Part shown: positions 16,335-24,549 of the stretch, in pieces
How the letters are laid out: the number at the start of each line of letters is the position of its first letter
Position numbering within the stretch: position 1 is the first letter of the stretch
Assembly: GCF_000482485.1 (NCBI RefSeq)
Contig: NZ_AXVK01000001.1
Location: forward strand, 1 to 64,000
Direction of reading: 5' to 3'
Length of the DNA: 64,000 bases
Source: Paucisalibacillus globulus DSM 18846
Lineage (GTDB): Bacteria > Bacillota > Bacilli > Bacillales > Amphibacillaceae
Made by a program: the position numbers and the translations under genes
The notes under the pieces: generated by a model
Told to the model about the DNA's origin: nothing
Seen by the model: the letters and a program-made list of their open reading frames with translations, nothing else
Database searches by the model: none

Positions 16335-16791
16335 GGATTGCTTTTTTAACAAAATACTCCATCACCAATTCATTTTCTAGCAAATCTTCGGTTAAAAGAA
16401 ATCCAACTTTTTTATAAAAGTCAATCGCTCCCTTATTTTCCGGGACGACGGATAAACGAATTCGCTCACAATCATCGTGTTTTGCAATCATCTCAATTAA
16501 TGCTTTCATGGCAAGGATTCCATAACCATTACCTTGGAATTGTTCTCCAATCATAAATCGTGGAATCCAATGTTTATCTTCGGTATCATTATCAGGAATA
16601 TATTCAATAGCAGCAACTCCAACAACGGTATCCTCGTGATAAATAGCATAGGGTGTGAAGGTTTTGTCGACATAGGCCCAGGCGATGGTTGCAATATTAC
16701 GAGCTACAAACTCCTTTTGATCCTCTGAAACTTCTAAACGAACACAATCTCTAATATTATCTTGTGTTACTGCTTGGATATTTATTGTCAT
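16327..16791 (-). CDS. GNAT acetyltransferase, spermidine/spermine acetyltransferase-like (BltD-like)
   Basis: 154 aa. Overall similarity to B. subtilis BltD, a spermine/spermidine N-acetyltransferase, is visible: INIQAVTQDN at the start, WIPRFMIGEQFQGNGYG (acetyl-CoA loop QGNGYG), and ERIRLSVVPENKGAIDFYKK followed by VGF. It probably acetylates a polyamine or small amine in the cytoplasm (inference). The ATG at 16791 is seven bases after AGGAG; the ATG at 16797 is too close to it. It lies downstream of the nucleotidyltransferase-like gene on the same strand with almost no gap, so they are likely cotranscribed. Confidence 0.82.
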   Translation of the reverse strand: MTINIQAVTQDNIRDCVRLEVSEDQKEFVARNIATIAWAYVDKTFTPYAIYHEDTVVGVAAIEYIPDNDTEDKHWIPRFMIGEQFQGNGYGILAMKALIEMIAKHDDCERIRLSVVPENKGAIDFYKKVGFLLTEDLLENELVMEYFVKKAIQR

Positions 16792-16801
16792 TTTCATTCT
16801 C

Positions 16802-17368
16802 CTACTCTATTAAATAAGTAACATTATTCCATTTGTCATGCCATTTTTTCTTCTGCAAACGATGATAATAGATTTTCATTCTTTCTTCAGATTCTATAAA
16901 GTAAGGGGTTGGACGAACGATCATGTTCAAGACATCTTCTAGGCCATGTGGAGCTGTCAATTTGAGTTCCTCATTTTCATCTAGCTTAATTCCTAAAGCA
17001 GTTACTGTCTCAGGAAACTTGGAAATAGCATCAATTGTATTTTTATAGGGTTCTAATCCATTGATATGATGCATTCGAGCTTCGTTTTTTACTGACCATG
17101 GTATGTTTGGAAAGTTACTTTTAAGTTTTTGTTCGAACTCTTTTTCCATGGTCTCTTCCGTATGGAGTGGGTCAAAATATACGACATCTATATCATCAGT
17201 CGGGGTTGGGTGAGAAAACCCATGTAGTACGTCCCAAATTTTGGAACGAACGAATCCTGCACAAATCCACCAGTCTGGCAGATTTAACGTTTGGACAGCT
17301 CTAAGAATAGCTATCATTTGCTTATCATTATTAAAGAGTTCTATGATATTTTGTTTATTTCTAAGCAT
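16802..17368 (-). CDS. nucleotidyltransferase family protein (DUF925-like)
   Basis: 188 aa. It resembles the DUF925 group of nucleotidyltransferase-like proteins: WWICAGFVRSKIWDVLHGF carries the Gly-Phe-Val-Arg entry, and TDDIDVVYFD supplies the paired acidic residues typical of the polymerase-beta fold. The C-terminal tail KIYYHRLQKKKWHDKW is characteristic. The biochemical role of this group is not established. The start ATG follows AGAGGGG. It is the first gene of a short minus-strand unit with the BltD-like acetyltransferase. Confidence 0.82.
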   Translation of the reverse strand: MLRNKQNIIELFNNDKQMIAILRAVQTLNLPDWWICAGFVRSKIWDVLHGFSHPTPTDDIDVVYFDPLHTEETMEKEFEQKLKSNFPNIPWSVKNEARMHHINGLEPYKNTIDAISKFPETVTALGIKLDENEELKLTAPHGLEDVLNMIVRPTPYFIESEERMKIYYHRLQKKKWHDKWNNVTYLIE

Positions 17369-17419
17369 CTAATTTCCCCTCTTATTCATTCAAACTAGTG
17401 AATCATATTGCCTTTAGCA

Positions 17420-18001
17420 CTACAAGTTAGAGACAGCGTTAATATTGAATTTCTTTAATTCTCGAACTACACGAGAAATAGGTAGACCAACAACATTATA
17501 GTAATCACCAATTATTTGTTTTACCAGGATAGCTCCATTACTTTGAATGCCGTATGCCCCAGCTTTATCGAACGGATCATTACTCAATATATAATCATTA
17601 ATTTCTTCAGTGCTTAGCGGCCAAAATTCTACAATAGTTTTTTCTACAAATGATAGTTGCTTATCTTTTGAGTGGATAGCTACTCCTGTATATACTTCAT
17701 GTTTTTCACCACTTAAATTAGATAGTATGTTAAAAGCTTCTTCATAATTTTTAGGCTTTCCATAAATGTCTCCATTATATGCCACAATAGTATCTGCTGC
17801 TAAGATTACATCATGTTGGTTCGTTAACTCAACATGCATTGCTTTATGTATGGCAAGTTGCTCTGCTTTTTTGGCTGGATTATTTGTGATTATAACAGAT
17901 TCATCGATACCTTTTTTTTGGATAACAAATGGAATTTGTGCTAGTTGTAATAGTTCTTTTCTCCGTGGTGATGTAGAAGCTAAAATTAATTCAGACTTCA
18001 A
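17420..18001 (-). CDS. maf: Maf family nucleotide pyrophosphatase
   Basis: 193 aa. It hydrolyses non-canonical or regulatory nucleoside triphosphates (dTTP/UTP type in B. subtilis Maf). The N-terminal signature LILASTSPRRKELL, the E-rich GIDESVI strand, AADTIVAYNGDIYGKPKN and the DKAGAYGIQ motif are all present. TTG at 18001 is chosen because AAAGGAGGGTATCAC precedes it; an ATG 27 bases upstream lies before that site. In B. subtilis maf sits beside radC and mreBCD, but here it stands alone between unrelated genes, so it may be relocated or a second copy. Confidence 0.9.
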   Translation of the reverse strand: MKSELILASTSPRRKELLQLAQIPFVIQKKGIDESVIITNNPAKKAEQLAIHKAMHVELTNQHDVILAADTIVAYNGDIYGKPKNYEEAFNILSNLSGEKHEVYTGVAIHSKDKQLSFVEKTIVEFWPLSTEEINDYILSNDPFDKAGAYGIQSNGAILVKQIIGDYYNVVGLPISRVVRELKKFNINAVSNL

Positions 18002-18170
18002 GTGATACCCTCCTTTATAAACTAACATAAACTTTTCTTACATTTAGTATACTCAAATGAGCGTCATTATGAAAATAAGGTTATAGGAAGATAAACTTAC
18101 TATGTACATAATCGACAAACTTTGATATTTTAATATTAATGTTATTTACAGAGGGAAAAGGGGGAGTAAT

Positions 18171-18449
18171 GTGGAGACACAAGAAACAAATGGAAAAGCA
18201 GTTGCTGCTTTAGTACTGGGGATTTTGTCTGTGGTAATTCCTTATCTTGGATTGATACTAGGAATTGTTGGACTAATTTTGGCAAGTGGCAGCCTAAAGG
18301 AAATTACTGTAACTAATCAGGGCGGTAGAGGCATGGCAATAGCTGGGAGAGTAACAAGCATTGTCGGTGTTTGTATTTGGGGAATTCTTATTGTCTTTAT
18401 TATTCTTGGTTTGATATTATTTGCTTCAGATCCATATTATTGGTATTAA
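18171..18449 (+). CDS. DUF4190-like small membrane protein
   Basis: 92 aa with two or three hydrophobic segments (residues 9-36 and 50-84). It has the LGILSVVIPYLGLILGIVGL and GRGMAIAG features of DUF4190 proteins. These are small integral membrane proteins of unknown role, often fused to or found near signalling genes. The start is GTG after AAAGGGGGAGTAAT; the overlapping ATG is out of frame. A weak terminator follows, and nothing links it clearly to its neighbours. Confidence 0.75.
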   Translation: METQETNGKAVAALVLGILSVVIPYLGLILGIVGLILASGSLKEITVTNQGGRGMAIAGRVTSIVGVCIWGILIVFIILGLILFASDPYYWY

Positions 18450-18467
18450 TTCAATTTCGTTTTGTTC

Positions 18468-18497
18468 TTAGGAGACCTCTTTGTGGGGTCTTCTTAA
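18468..18497 (+). terminator. weak intrinsic terminator
   Basis: TTAGGAGACC can pair with GGTCTTCTTAA around TCTTTGTGG; only a short T run follows. Confidence 0.5.
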
Positions 18498-18588
18498 ATT
18501 TGTTAATGTTTGACAATTTAATGGTGTTTGGAAACCGTTGAAAAAGATTAGATAAGCCTTTATATAAACCAAAAAGGGAGAGGATAAA

Positions 18589-19155
18589 ATGGTAAACGTA
18601 TTATTTTTTGCTTATCCAATGTATGCAGATTTTGAAATCGGACATACACTTTTCTTTCTACGGAAGCTTGGAAAGGCTAAGGTGACAACAGCTACTGTAG
18701 ATGGAGAACCGGTTGAAAGTCTTGGTGGCCTTATTACACATGCACAAATAGCCATATCTAAAGTGAATCCTCTAGATTATGATTTATTTCTTATTTCAGG
18801 TGGAGATGGGGTTTCGCAGGTTTTAGAGAATGTTCAATTACAAAGAATTCTACAGGAATTTAACCATTATGAGAAACCAATTGCAGCTATATGTGCCTCT
18901 TCTACACTGCTTGGGAAGGCAGGATTATTATCAGGTGAAAAATTCACATGTACTCCAAATACATATGAATCGTTTAAGGATGTTTTTATCGGTGCAGAAT
19001 ATACAGGAAATCGAATAGAAGTTGTGGAGAACATCGTCACCGCTAAAGGAACAGCATTTCCAGAGTTCACATTAGCAGTAGCAGATCAATTAGAATTATG
19101 GAATAGTGAAGATCAGCGGGAAGGTGCAATGAAATTTTGTAAGGGAGAAGTTTAA
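18589..19155 (+). CDS. DJ-1/PfpI family protein
   Basis: 188 aa of the DJ-1/ThiJ/PfpI superfamily. The nucleophile elbow is AAICASSTLLGKAGLL (Cys near residue 101), preceded by the LFLISGGDGVSQVL strand; CTPNTYESF follows. Members act as glyoxalase III or deglycase-like enzymes, amidases or redox sensors; the exact role here is open. The start ATG follows GGGAGAGG. The next gene starts only 5 nt after its stop, so the two form an operon with a DNA-repair-like enzyme, which would fit a stress or damage-repair theme (inference). Confidence 0.85.
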   Translation: MVNVLFFAYPMYADFEIGHTLFFLRKLGKAKVTTATVDGEPVESLGGLITHAQIAISKVNPLDYDLFLISGGDGVSQVLENVQLQRILQEFNHYEKPIAAICASSTLLGKAGLLSGEKFTCTPNTYESFKDVFIGAEYTGNRIEVVENIVTAKGTAFPEFTLAVADQLELWNSEDQREGAMKFCKGEV

Positions 19156-19160
19156 ATCAA

Positions 19161-19664
19161 ATGCCTGAAAAAATTGTAGGACTTCCACCAGTGATTAAAG
19201 AGAATTCAAAGGTATTAATTTTAGGTTCTATGCCAAGTGTACTTTCACTTACGCATCAAGAATATTACGGGAATCCCCGTAATCATTTTTGGAAGATTAT
19301 CTTTGGATTATATGACAGAACAACTGTAGAGAATTATGAGGATAAAATTGAATTTATAAAAGAAAAGGGAATTGCACTATGGGATACAATTGGGACCTGC
19401 TATCGGGATGGGAGTTTGGATTCGGCCATAAAGGGCGAAGAGCCAAATGATATTCCAAGGTTGATTAATGAATTCCCCTCGATACGACTTATTGCTTGTA
19501 ATGGAACAAAATCCTTTCATACGTTGAAAAAGTACTATTTGCCGGAGTCGCTATTCAATATACCGGTAATTAAGCTTCCATCTTCTAGTCCCATCCCTGG
19601 AAAATTTAATAAAAACTTGGAAGAGAAGCTTGAGATATGGAAGCAGATAGTAAGATATTTATAG
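19161..19664 (+). CDS. DNA-deoxyinosine glycosylase-like, UDG superfamily family 6
   Basis: 167 aa. It matches the hypoxanthine-DNA glycosylase (HDG, family 6) branch of the uracil-DNA glycosylase superfamily: motif 1 LILGSMPSVLSL followed by YYGNPRNHFWKI, and the C-terminal loop LPSSSPIPGKF. It would excise deaminated adenine (hypoxanthine) from DNA and start base excision repair. A helical segment EKGIALWDTIGTC lies between. It is the second gene of the unit with the DJ-1 protein, and its ribosome binding site lies within the end of that gene. Confidence 0.87.
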   Translation: MPEKIVGLPPVIKENSKVLILGSMPSVLSLTHQEYYGNPRNHFWKIIFGLYDRTTVENYEDKIEFIKEKGIALWDTIGTCYRDGSLDSAIKGEEPNDIPRLINEFPSIRLIACNGTKSFHTLKKYYLPESLFNIPVIKLPSSSPIPGKFNKNLEEKLEIWKQIVRYL

Positions 19665-19754
19665 AAAAAAATGTAATTTTCAAAAAAGTATTGTATGGGA
19701 CATAATTAATTCGGTATAATTGAATTTGGGAGAGTCGTTAGCTATAAGTAGGGT

Positions 19755-19785
19755 GAGTCGTAAGCTGCAACTTACGACTCGGACA
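19755..19785 (+). terminator. dyad after the glycosylase gene
   Basis: GAGTCGTAAG and CTTACGACTC form a perfect 10-bp stem around CTGCAA. There is no T run, so it could be a weak terminator or a repeat remnant; a second GAGTCGTTAGCT lies just upstream. Confidence 0.4.
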
Positions 19786-19825
19786 ATTTCGTAGGCTGCG
19801 GCGACTTCCTTTCTTGGTGAAAAAG

Positions 19826-19864
19826 GTAATTATCCTGGTTTCATGTGAGATTCAGGGTGATTAC
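19826..19864. terminator. terminator of the holin-like toxin transcript
   Basis: GTAATTATCCTG pairs with CAGGGTGATTAC over 12 positions, with two wobble pairs. On the minus strand it is followed by CTTTTT. It overlaps the toxin stop codon. Confidence 0.65.
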
Positions 19865-19947
19865 TTTTTTTCACGGGTGTTCACAACTAACAATACAAGT
19901 GTTGAGAACATAATCATTAGCTCAATGGTCTTGTCAATTGGGATCAC
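19861..19947 (-). CDS. putative holin-like toxin, 28 aa
   Basis: The short frame encodes IELMIMFSTLVLLVVNTR after a polar start and ends in GluLysLys: one hydrophobic segment plus a basic tail, like the putative holin-like (Hol_Tox) peptides common in Firmicutes. The GTG start at 19947 is preceded by AAAGGGG at about 10 nt. That GGGG is the 3' arm of a CCCC-ATGAAA-GGGG hairpin (19959-19972), so translation may be restrained. A -10 TATAAT lies upstream on this strand (20045-20040). Such peptides resemble type I toxins, but the toxic role is inferred and I could not identify an antitoxin RNA. Such genes are often missed by gene finders. Confidence 0.62.
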   Translation of the reverse strand: MIPIDKTIELMIMFSTLVLLVVNTREKK

Positions 19948-20231
19948 AAGCTTCAGCCCCTTTCATGGGGGATTTTTTTGAAGCCGCCACTATCTCCAAT
20001 TTCCTCAGTCGGTTCTCAGCCTACAGTATTGTCCACCTTATTATACTACATATGAAGGGGTCTCGTATCGAGATTATTGCGAAATGGTAAAATATTCTCA
20101 TAATTTTAGTTTGCTACTCAAAAATACCTACCCATATCGTTATTCATAGAAATTTGTCGTGTGAGGGGCTATAGGGCTAGTGCTATTTTAAAGGAAAAAT
20201 AGAACAGAAAATAAACTGGGAGATGGGTTTT

Positions 20232-21113
20232 ATGAAGAAAGTGATCTTAGCTGGAGGAACAGGATTTATTGGGAAATATTTTGAGAATAGATTTAACAAG
20301 CTCGGGTATACTGTCTTGATCATATCTAGGCAGAGAGAGCACATTACTTGGGATGATAAACAAGGAATAATTGTGGCACTTGAAGATGCTGAAATGGTCA
20401 TTAATCTCGCTGGTAAATCAATTAACTGTCGATATAATGAAAAGAATAAACAAGCAATTATCGATTCAAGAATTACAACAACGAAGATACTAGGAGAGTG
20501 TATTTTAGCTTGTAAGCACCCACCAAAGGTTTGGATGAATTCGAGTACGGTAACTATTTATCGAGATGCTGATGATCGACCGATGAGAGAGACTGATGGT
20601 GAAATTGGTACAGGCTTTTCAGTCGACGTTGCCTCTAAATGGGAGGAAGAATTTAATAAATTTGACTTGCCTAACACAAGGAAAATTGCCCTTCGTATAG
20701 CTATTGTGTTAGGAAAGGAGGGTGGTGCGTTTACCCCTTATCGAAATTTAGTAAAGTTTGGGCTTGGTGGAAAGCAGAGTAATGGTAAGCAAAAAATAAG
20801 TTGGATTCATATTGAAGATTTATTCCGGATTGTTCATTTCCTTCAAAATAGACCAGATCTAGAAGGTACATTCATTTGTTCTTCTACAAATCCGATAAGT
20901 AATGAAGAATTCATGAGGTCAATTCGAAAGTGCATGGGGAAGAAAATTGGAATACCTGCGTCAAAATGGATGATAGAGTTAGGGGCATTTGTAATTAGAA
21001 CAGAATCGGAACTGGTTTTGAAGAGTCGTTGGGTGCTTCCTGAAAGGTTAAACCAAGCTGATTTTGATTTCATCTATAAAGAATTAGATAGTACGTTGAA
21101 GGATATTATTTGA
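20232..21113 (+). CDS. TIGR01777 family SDR-type protein (YfhF/YfcH-like)
   Basis: 293 aa, an atypical NAD(P)-binding epimerase/dehydratase-like protein. The Rossmann motif is ILAGGTGFIGKYF. AGKSINCRYNEKNK and RLVYSSSTV-like WMNSSTVTIYRDADDRPM follow, along with SWIHIEDLFRIVHFL and the late WVLPERLNQADFDF. The family is widespread (B. subtilis YfhF, E. coli YfcH, plant SulA homologues), but its reaction is not established. ATG at 20232 is preferred, with GGGAGATGGG upstream; the ATG at 20223 overlaps that site. The gene is monocistronic, with a strong terminator downstream. Confidence 0.87.
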   Translation: MKKVILAGGTGFIGKYFENRFNKLGYTVLIISRQREHITWDDKQGIIVALEDAEMVINLAGKSINCRYNEKNKQAIIDSRITTTKILGECILACKHPPKVWMNSSTVTIYRDADDRPMRETDGEIGTGFSVDVASKWEEEFNKFDLPNTRKIALRIAIVLGKEGGAFTPYRNLVKFGLGGKQSNGKQKISWIHIEDLFRIVHFLQNRPDLEGTFICSSTNPISNEEFMRSIRKCMGKKIGIPASKWMIELGAFVIRTESELVLKSRWVLPERLNQADFDFIYKELDSTLKDII

Positions 21114-21121
21114 GGATGGAA

Positions 21122-21164
21122 AGCGTGTCACTCTACATTAATGGCTAATGTAGGGTGACACGCT
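21122..21164. terminator. long dyad terminator, bidirectional
   Basis: AGCGTGTCACTCTACATTA pairs with TAATGTAGGGTGACACGCT with one T-G position, around ATGGC. It separates converging genes. Confidence 0.75.
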
Positions 21165-21184
21165 AAAACTTATGTTTATAATTG

Positions 21185-21385
21185 TTAATAATATTGAACC
21201 CCAAAATTACCCACAACTACTGAGGCAATTTTACTTTTTAAAAATACTTTGTCATTTATGTTAAAGGTACTAGAGGTTTCATCAGTCACTTCCTTTTTTA
21301 TTAAAACCAATTTTTCTTTATCGATAGTGTATGTTTCATGATAGTTATTCGTATAGTGTATAGCTACTTCGATCCCTTCTTCCAT
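21185..21385 (-). CDS. hypothetical small protein, 66 aa
   Basis: I do not recognise this protein. It is a soluble, charged 66-residue product (MEEGIEVAIHYTNNYHETYT at the N-terminus) without membrane segments or Cys, with alternating beta-strand-like stretches. It is supported by a perfect AGGAGG seven bases before the ATG and by isolation between a terminator and an independent gene. It may be a small housekeeping or stress peptide. No function is assigned. Confidence 0.65.
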   Translation of the reverse strand: MEEGIEVAIHYTNNYHETYTIDKEKLVLIKKEVTDETSSTFNINDKVFLKSKIASVVVGNFGVQYY

Positions 21386-21477
21386 AATTCTTTCCTCCTT
21401 ACTATGATATTAGTTACAAATATAATACTATGCTTTTTAAAGATTACTTGGTGTGGATTTTTTCTAAGCAACTTTCA

Positions 21478-22578
21478 CTAATTTATTTTTATATGCTTGC
21501 TACTATCATCTTTATAGTTATGATAGAAACGAACCATGGGACCGAGGGTATCTTTAAAATCTGGACAATTAATATCGGATCCTTCTAAGTCATGTAAAGC
21601 TTGACTACAGTCATAAGAAGAATGGATTGTAAAGTAATCCATTGCCTCAGCCTCAGCTTGTAACCACTTCCTTATTGCTTTTATTCGTAGGGATGCTTTT
21701 GTTGCTGAAAGTGGGACTCGACCTTTTGGTTTTCTTCCTAAGTATTCCTCTGTAAGCATCATTTGGAGTTCCCACATCCTATAGGGTTTCGGGTCAGTTA
21801 AGTGATAAACTTTACCTTCCCCGACTGGATGGATTGCTAGATAACTAGTTGCTTCCAACACATAATCAGAAGGGACAAAGTTTCCTTCTGCCGTTCCTTT
21901 TCCGAAATAAGGAATTACGGGTAAGAACTTTAATTTTTCCAATACATTTAACTGAAAATATAGTCCATCAAATTTTATCGTTTCACCTGTTTTAGAGTGG
22001 CCTTTTACGACTCCTGGACGAATAATTGTTGTTGGAATCGTTTCTATTTTATCTTGAACAAGGATTTCTGCTAAGTATTTAGTATGTTCATAATGATTTC
22101 GGAATTCTTGTCCTTTTTTTAGTTCGTGCTCGTAGATGTTTCCTTCGCGTTTTCCGGAAACATATGCAGTACTGTAGTAAATGTATCGTTTAAGATTATT
22201 GAGGTTGGATAACCAGTTGTTTACGTTCCTTGTGCCATTAACATTCACTTCATAAGCAATATCCTTTGGAACTGCTAAATCATAGATGGCGGCTAGGTGA
22301 AAGACGTGGGTGACTTGTTCCTTCAAGGGGTCCATTCTCTCTAATTCTAGTCCAAGACCTTCTTTAGTTATATCCCCAATCACGATAGTAAACTGCTTCC
22401 TTGTTAGCCCGGCTTGGTTAATAATCTCTTCTAATGTAGTTTCGGCTAGTGACTTTTGACTAGGTAATATTAATAAATATATATGTTTTATATTCTTTTG
22501 GTGGTCATGTATCATCTGTTTTATCAAACTTGAAGCAAGAAACCCTGGAAATCCGGTAATAAAAAATGAATAATACAT
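21478..22578 (-). CDS. SDR family protein, thioester-reductase/male-sterility-like
   Basis: 366 aa. An extended short-chain dehydrogenase of the NAD_binding_4 (thioester reductase, fatty acyl-CoA reductase-like) type: Rossmann motif FITGFPGFLASSLIKQM, HVFHLAAIYDLAVPKD, the substrate and Tyr region YYSTAYVSGKREG, and YEHTKYLAE as the Tyr-x-x-x-Lys. Members reduce acyl-thioesters or act as epimerase-like enzymes; the substrate is unknown. The start ATG follows AAGGAGG. It is divergent from the histidine kinase gene at 22721, with about 140 bp of A/T-rich DNA between. Confidence 0.82.
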   Translation of the reverse strand: MYYSFFITGFPGFLASSLIKQMIHDHQKNIKHIYLLILPSQKSLAETTLEEIINQAGLTRKQFTIVIGDITKEGLGLELERMDPLKEQVTHVFHLAAIYDLAVPKDIAYEVNVNGTRNVNNWLSNLNNLKRYIYYSTAYVSGKREGNIYEHELKKGQEFRNHYEHTKYLAEILVQDKIETIPTTIIRPGVVKGHSKTGETIKFDGLYFQLNVLEKLKFLPVIPYFGKGTAEGNFVPSDYVLEATSYLAIHPVGEGKVYHLTDPKPYRMWELQMMLTEEYLGRKPKGRVPLSATKASLRIKAIRKWLQAEAEAMDYFTIHSSYDCSQALHDLEGSDINCPDFKDTLGPMVRFYHNYKDDSSKHIKIN

Positions 22579-22720
22579 TATAATTCCTCCTTATCTATTT
22601 TAATTCGACAAATACATGCAAAATTCCTTTCTGGGCAAATTTTACAATTTAATAATTCTGGTCTATGTTAAAATTATAGTAATTATTTATAATATTATAA
22701 GACTAGGAAAGTAGGGTATT

Positions 22721-23809
22721 ATGAAAAAATTTTGGTTTCGTTTTATCATGTTTGTTGCATTATGGTCCTATTCCATTATTCAATACAGTGATAATTATGG
22801 ATTAAGTGTTTTGTTTTTTGCAGCGACATTGGGCGTATTCTTTTTTTTGTCCTTACAGCAGGCCTTTATTTCTTTATACATACTTTTATCGTTTTCTATC
22901 GTAGTGCATGATTTATTGGTCACTGAGGGAAATCTTTTAACTATTATTCTATTATTTTATGTATCTATCATTGCATCTTTACGACTACAGGAAACTAAGT
23001 TAAAAGTCTATCTGATTGTTAATTTTATTCTCTCCATCACTATCGGCTTTTATCAGGGATATACTATCATTGGACTGACGCTCATTATGGTAATGCTTTA
23101 TTTTCTAATTTTGGCATTGAATGAGTCTAATGTATCGTTAACAGAGCAACGTAAGCTATATGAACAATTATTAGGGGAATATCGCAAGCAAAAAAGGGTT
23201 GTATTACTAGCGGAACAAGACGCGAGGACAGAAGAACGGAATAGAATTGCACGAGATATTCATGATTCTGTAGGGCATCGATTGACGGCATTAATTATGA
23301 AGCTTGAAATGTTAGCAATTCAAACGAAGAATGAGGATTATCGTGATTTAAAGAAAATGGCTGAGGAGAGTTTAGGGGAGACACGACATGCGGTAAAAGC
23401 TCTGCAATCTAAAGATAGTGAGGGAATTGCTACGGTTGTGAATCTCATTAGGCGCCTTGAAGCAGAGAGTCAGATAGTTGTTCAGTTTACCATCAAACAA
23501 GGGGTACTAACTGTTCCTTTATCGAATCAAAATAGTGTGGTTTTATATCGCGTTATTCAGGAGGCGTTGACGAATGCTATGCGTCACGGTCATTCAAGAG
23601 AGGTACGGGTAATCCTAGGAAAATCAGCTATCGGCAATGTAACGTTTGAGGTATCGAATACTATTTATGAGAAAAAGCCTTTTGAATTTGGGTTTGGTTT
23701 AACGAATATGAAAAAAAGAGTAGAAGAAATAAATGGTCGATTGGATGTATATCAAAAAGAAAGTAGCTTTACCATTTCTGGTATTATTCCAACTGTGAAT
23801 GGGGGATAA
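22721..23809 (+). CDS. sensor histidine kinase, LnrJ (YfiJ)-like
   Basis: 362 aa, NarL/DesK-type kinase. About five or six membrane helices fill residues 8-135, followed by a coiled linker and the HisKA_3 domain with phospho-His181 in IARDIHDSVGHRLTAL. The ATPase domain has the N box QEALTNAMRHGHS and the glycine box FGFGLTNMKKR. With no large extracellular domain, it likely senses a signal in or at the membrane. The cognate response regulator begins 3 nt after its stop. The order kinase, regulator, then ATPase and two permeases mirrors B. subtilis lnrJK-lnrLMN (linearmycin resistance), so a membrane-active polyene-like signal is a reasonable guess. Confidence 0.85.
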   Translation: MKKFWFRFIMFVALWSYSIIQYSDNYGLSVLFFAATLGVFFFLSLQQAFISLYILLSFSIVVHDLLVTEGNLLTIILLFYVSIIASLRLQETKLKVYLIVNFILSITIGFYQGYTIIGLTLIMVMLYFLILALNESNVSLTEQRKLYEQLLGEYRKQKRVVLLAEQDARTEERNRIARDIHDSVGHRLTALIMKLEMLAIQTKNEDYRDLKKMAEESLGETRHAVKALQSKDSEGIATVVNLIRRLEAESQIVVQFTIKQGVLTVPLSNQNSVVLYRVIQEALTNAMRHGHSREVRVILGKSAIGNVTFEVSNTIYEKKPFEFGFGLTNMKKRVEEINGRLDVYQKESSFTISGIIPTVNGG

Positions 23810-23812
23810 AGT

Positions 23813-24442
23813 ATGTGGAAAGTACTATTGGTTGAAGATCAAGCTATTGTGAGGCAGGGCTTGAAAGTGATTCTTGAACAAGATGAGGATATTAAGGTAA
23901 CGCATGAGGCTAGTAATGGTGCGGAAGCAATTGAAATCTTACAAAAGTATTCTATTGATTTCGTCATGATGGATGTTAGAATGCCCGTAATGAACGGCCT
24001 TGAGGCTACAAGAATAATCAAAAAACAGTGGCCGGCTGTGAAGATATTAATTTTAACTACATTTAATGATGATGAATATGCCATGCAAGCTTTAAAAGAA
24101 GGTGCAAATGGTTTTTTATTGAAGACTGCAGATTCAGGAAAGTTAATTGATGCTGTTTATAGTTGTATGAGTGGTGGTCTAACAATCCATGATGAGGTGG
24201 CGGCAAAAGTGTTGCCTAGGTTGCTTCGACGGGAGAAAAAGGAAACTGTATCTGTTTATTTATCTCCTAGAGAATTATCCATCACGAAGTTAATAGGTGA
24301 GGGAAAAACAAATAAAGAAATTGCAGACGAGCTTTATTTATCGATTGGAACTGTGAAAAATCATTTGACTCAAGTGTTACAAAAAACTGGATTACGAGAC
24401 AGAACACAACTAGCAATCTATGCTGTTAAGCATGATATATGA
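23813..24442 (+). CDS. NarL-family response regulator, LnrK (YfiK)-like
   Basis: 209 aa. The receiver domain has acidic pocket residues VEDQ, phospho-Asp54 in VMMDVRMPVMNG, the Thr of LILTTFND and the Lys of LLKTADS. The C-terminal LuxR-type HTH is LSPRELSITKLIGEGKTNKE followed by IADELYLSIGTVKNHL. It pairs with the kinase immediately upstream. Inverted repeats before the ABC transporter ATPase gene (25429-25490) are candidate binding sites. The start ATG follows GGGGGATAAAGT. Confidence 0.9.
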   Translation: MWKVLLVEDQAIVRQGLKVILEQDEDIKVTHEASNGAEAIEILQKYSIDFVMMDVRMPVMNGLEATRIIKKQWPAVKILILTTFNDDEYAMQALKEGANGFLLKTADSGKLIDAVYSCMSGGLTIHDEVAAKVLPRLLRREKKETVSVYLSPRELSITKLIGEGKTNKEIADELYLSIGTVKNHLTQVLQKTGLRDRTQLAIYAVKHDI

Positions 24443-24549
24443 AAGGTACAGAAGCAAGGCTTCGATAATTTGTAATATCTAGGACCTAAAAGAAGTACTT
24501 TTATCCTTTATACTTACATTAAGAAACATAAAATAAGAAGGTGTTCTAG

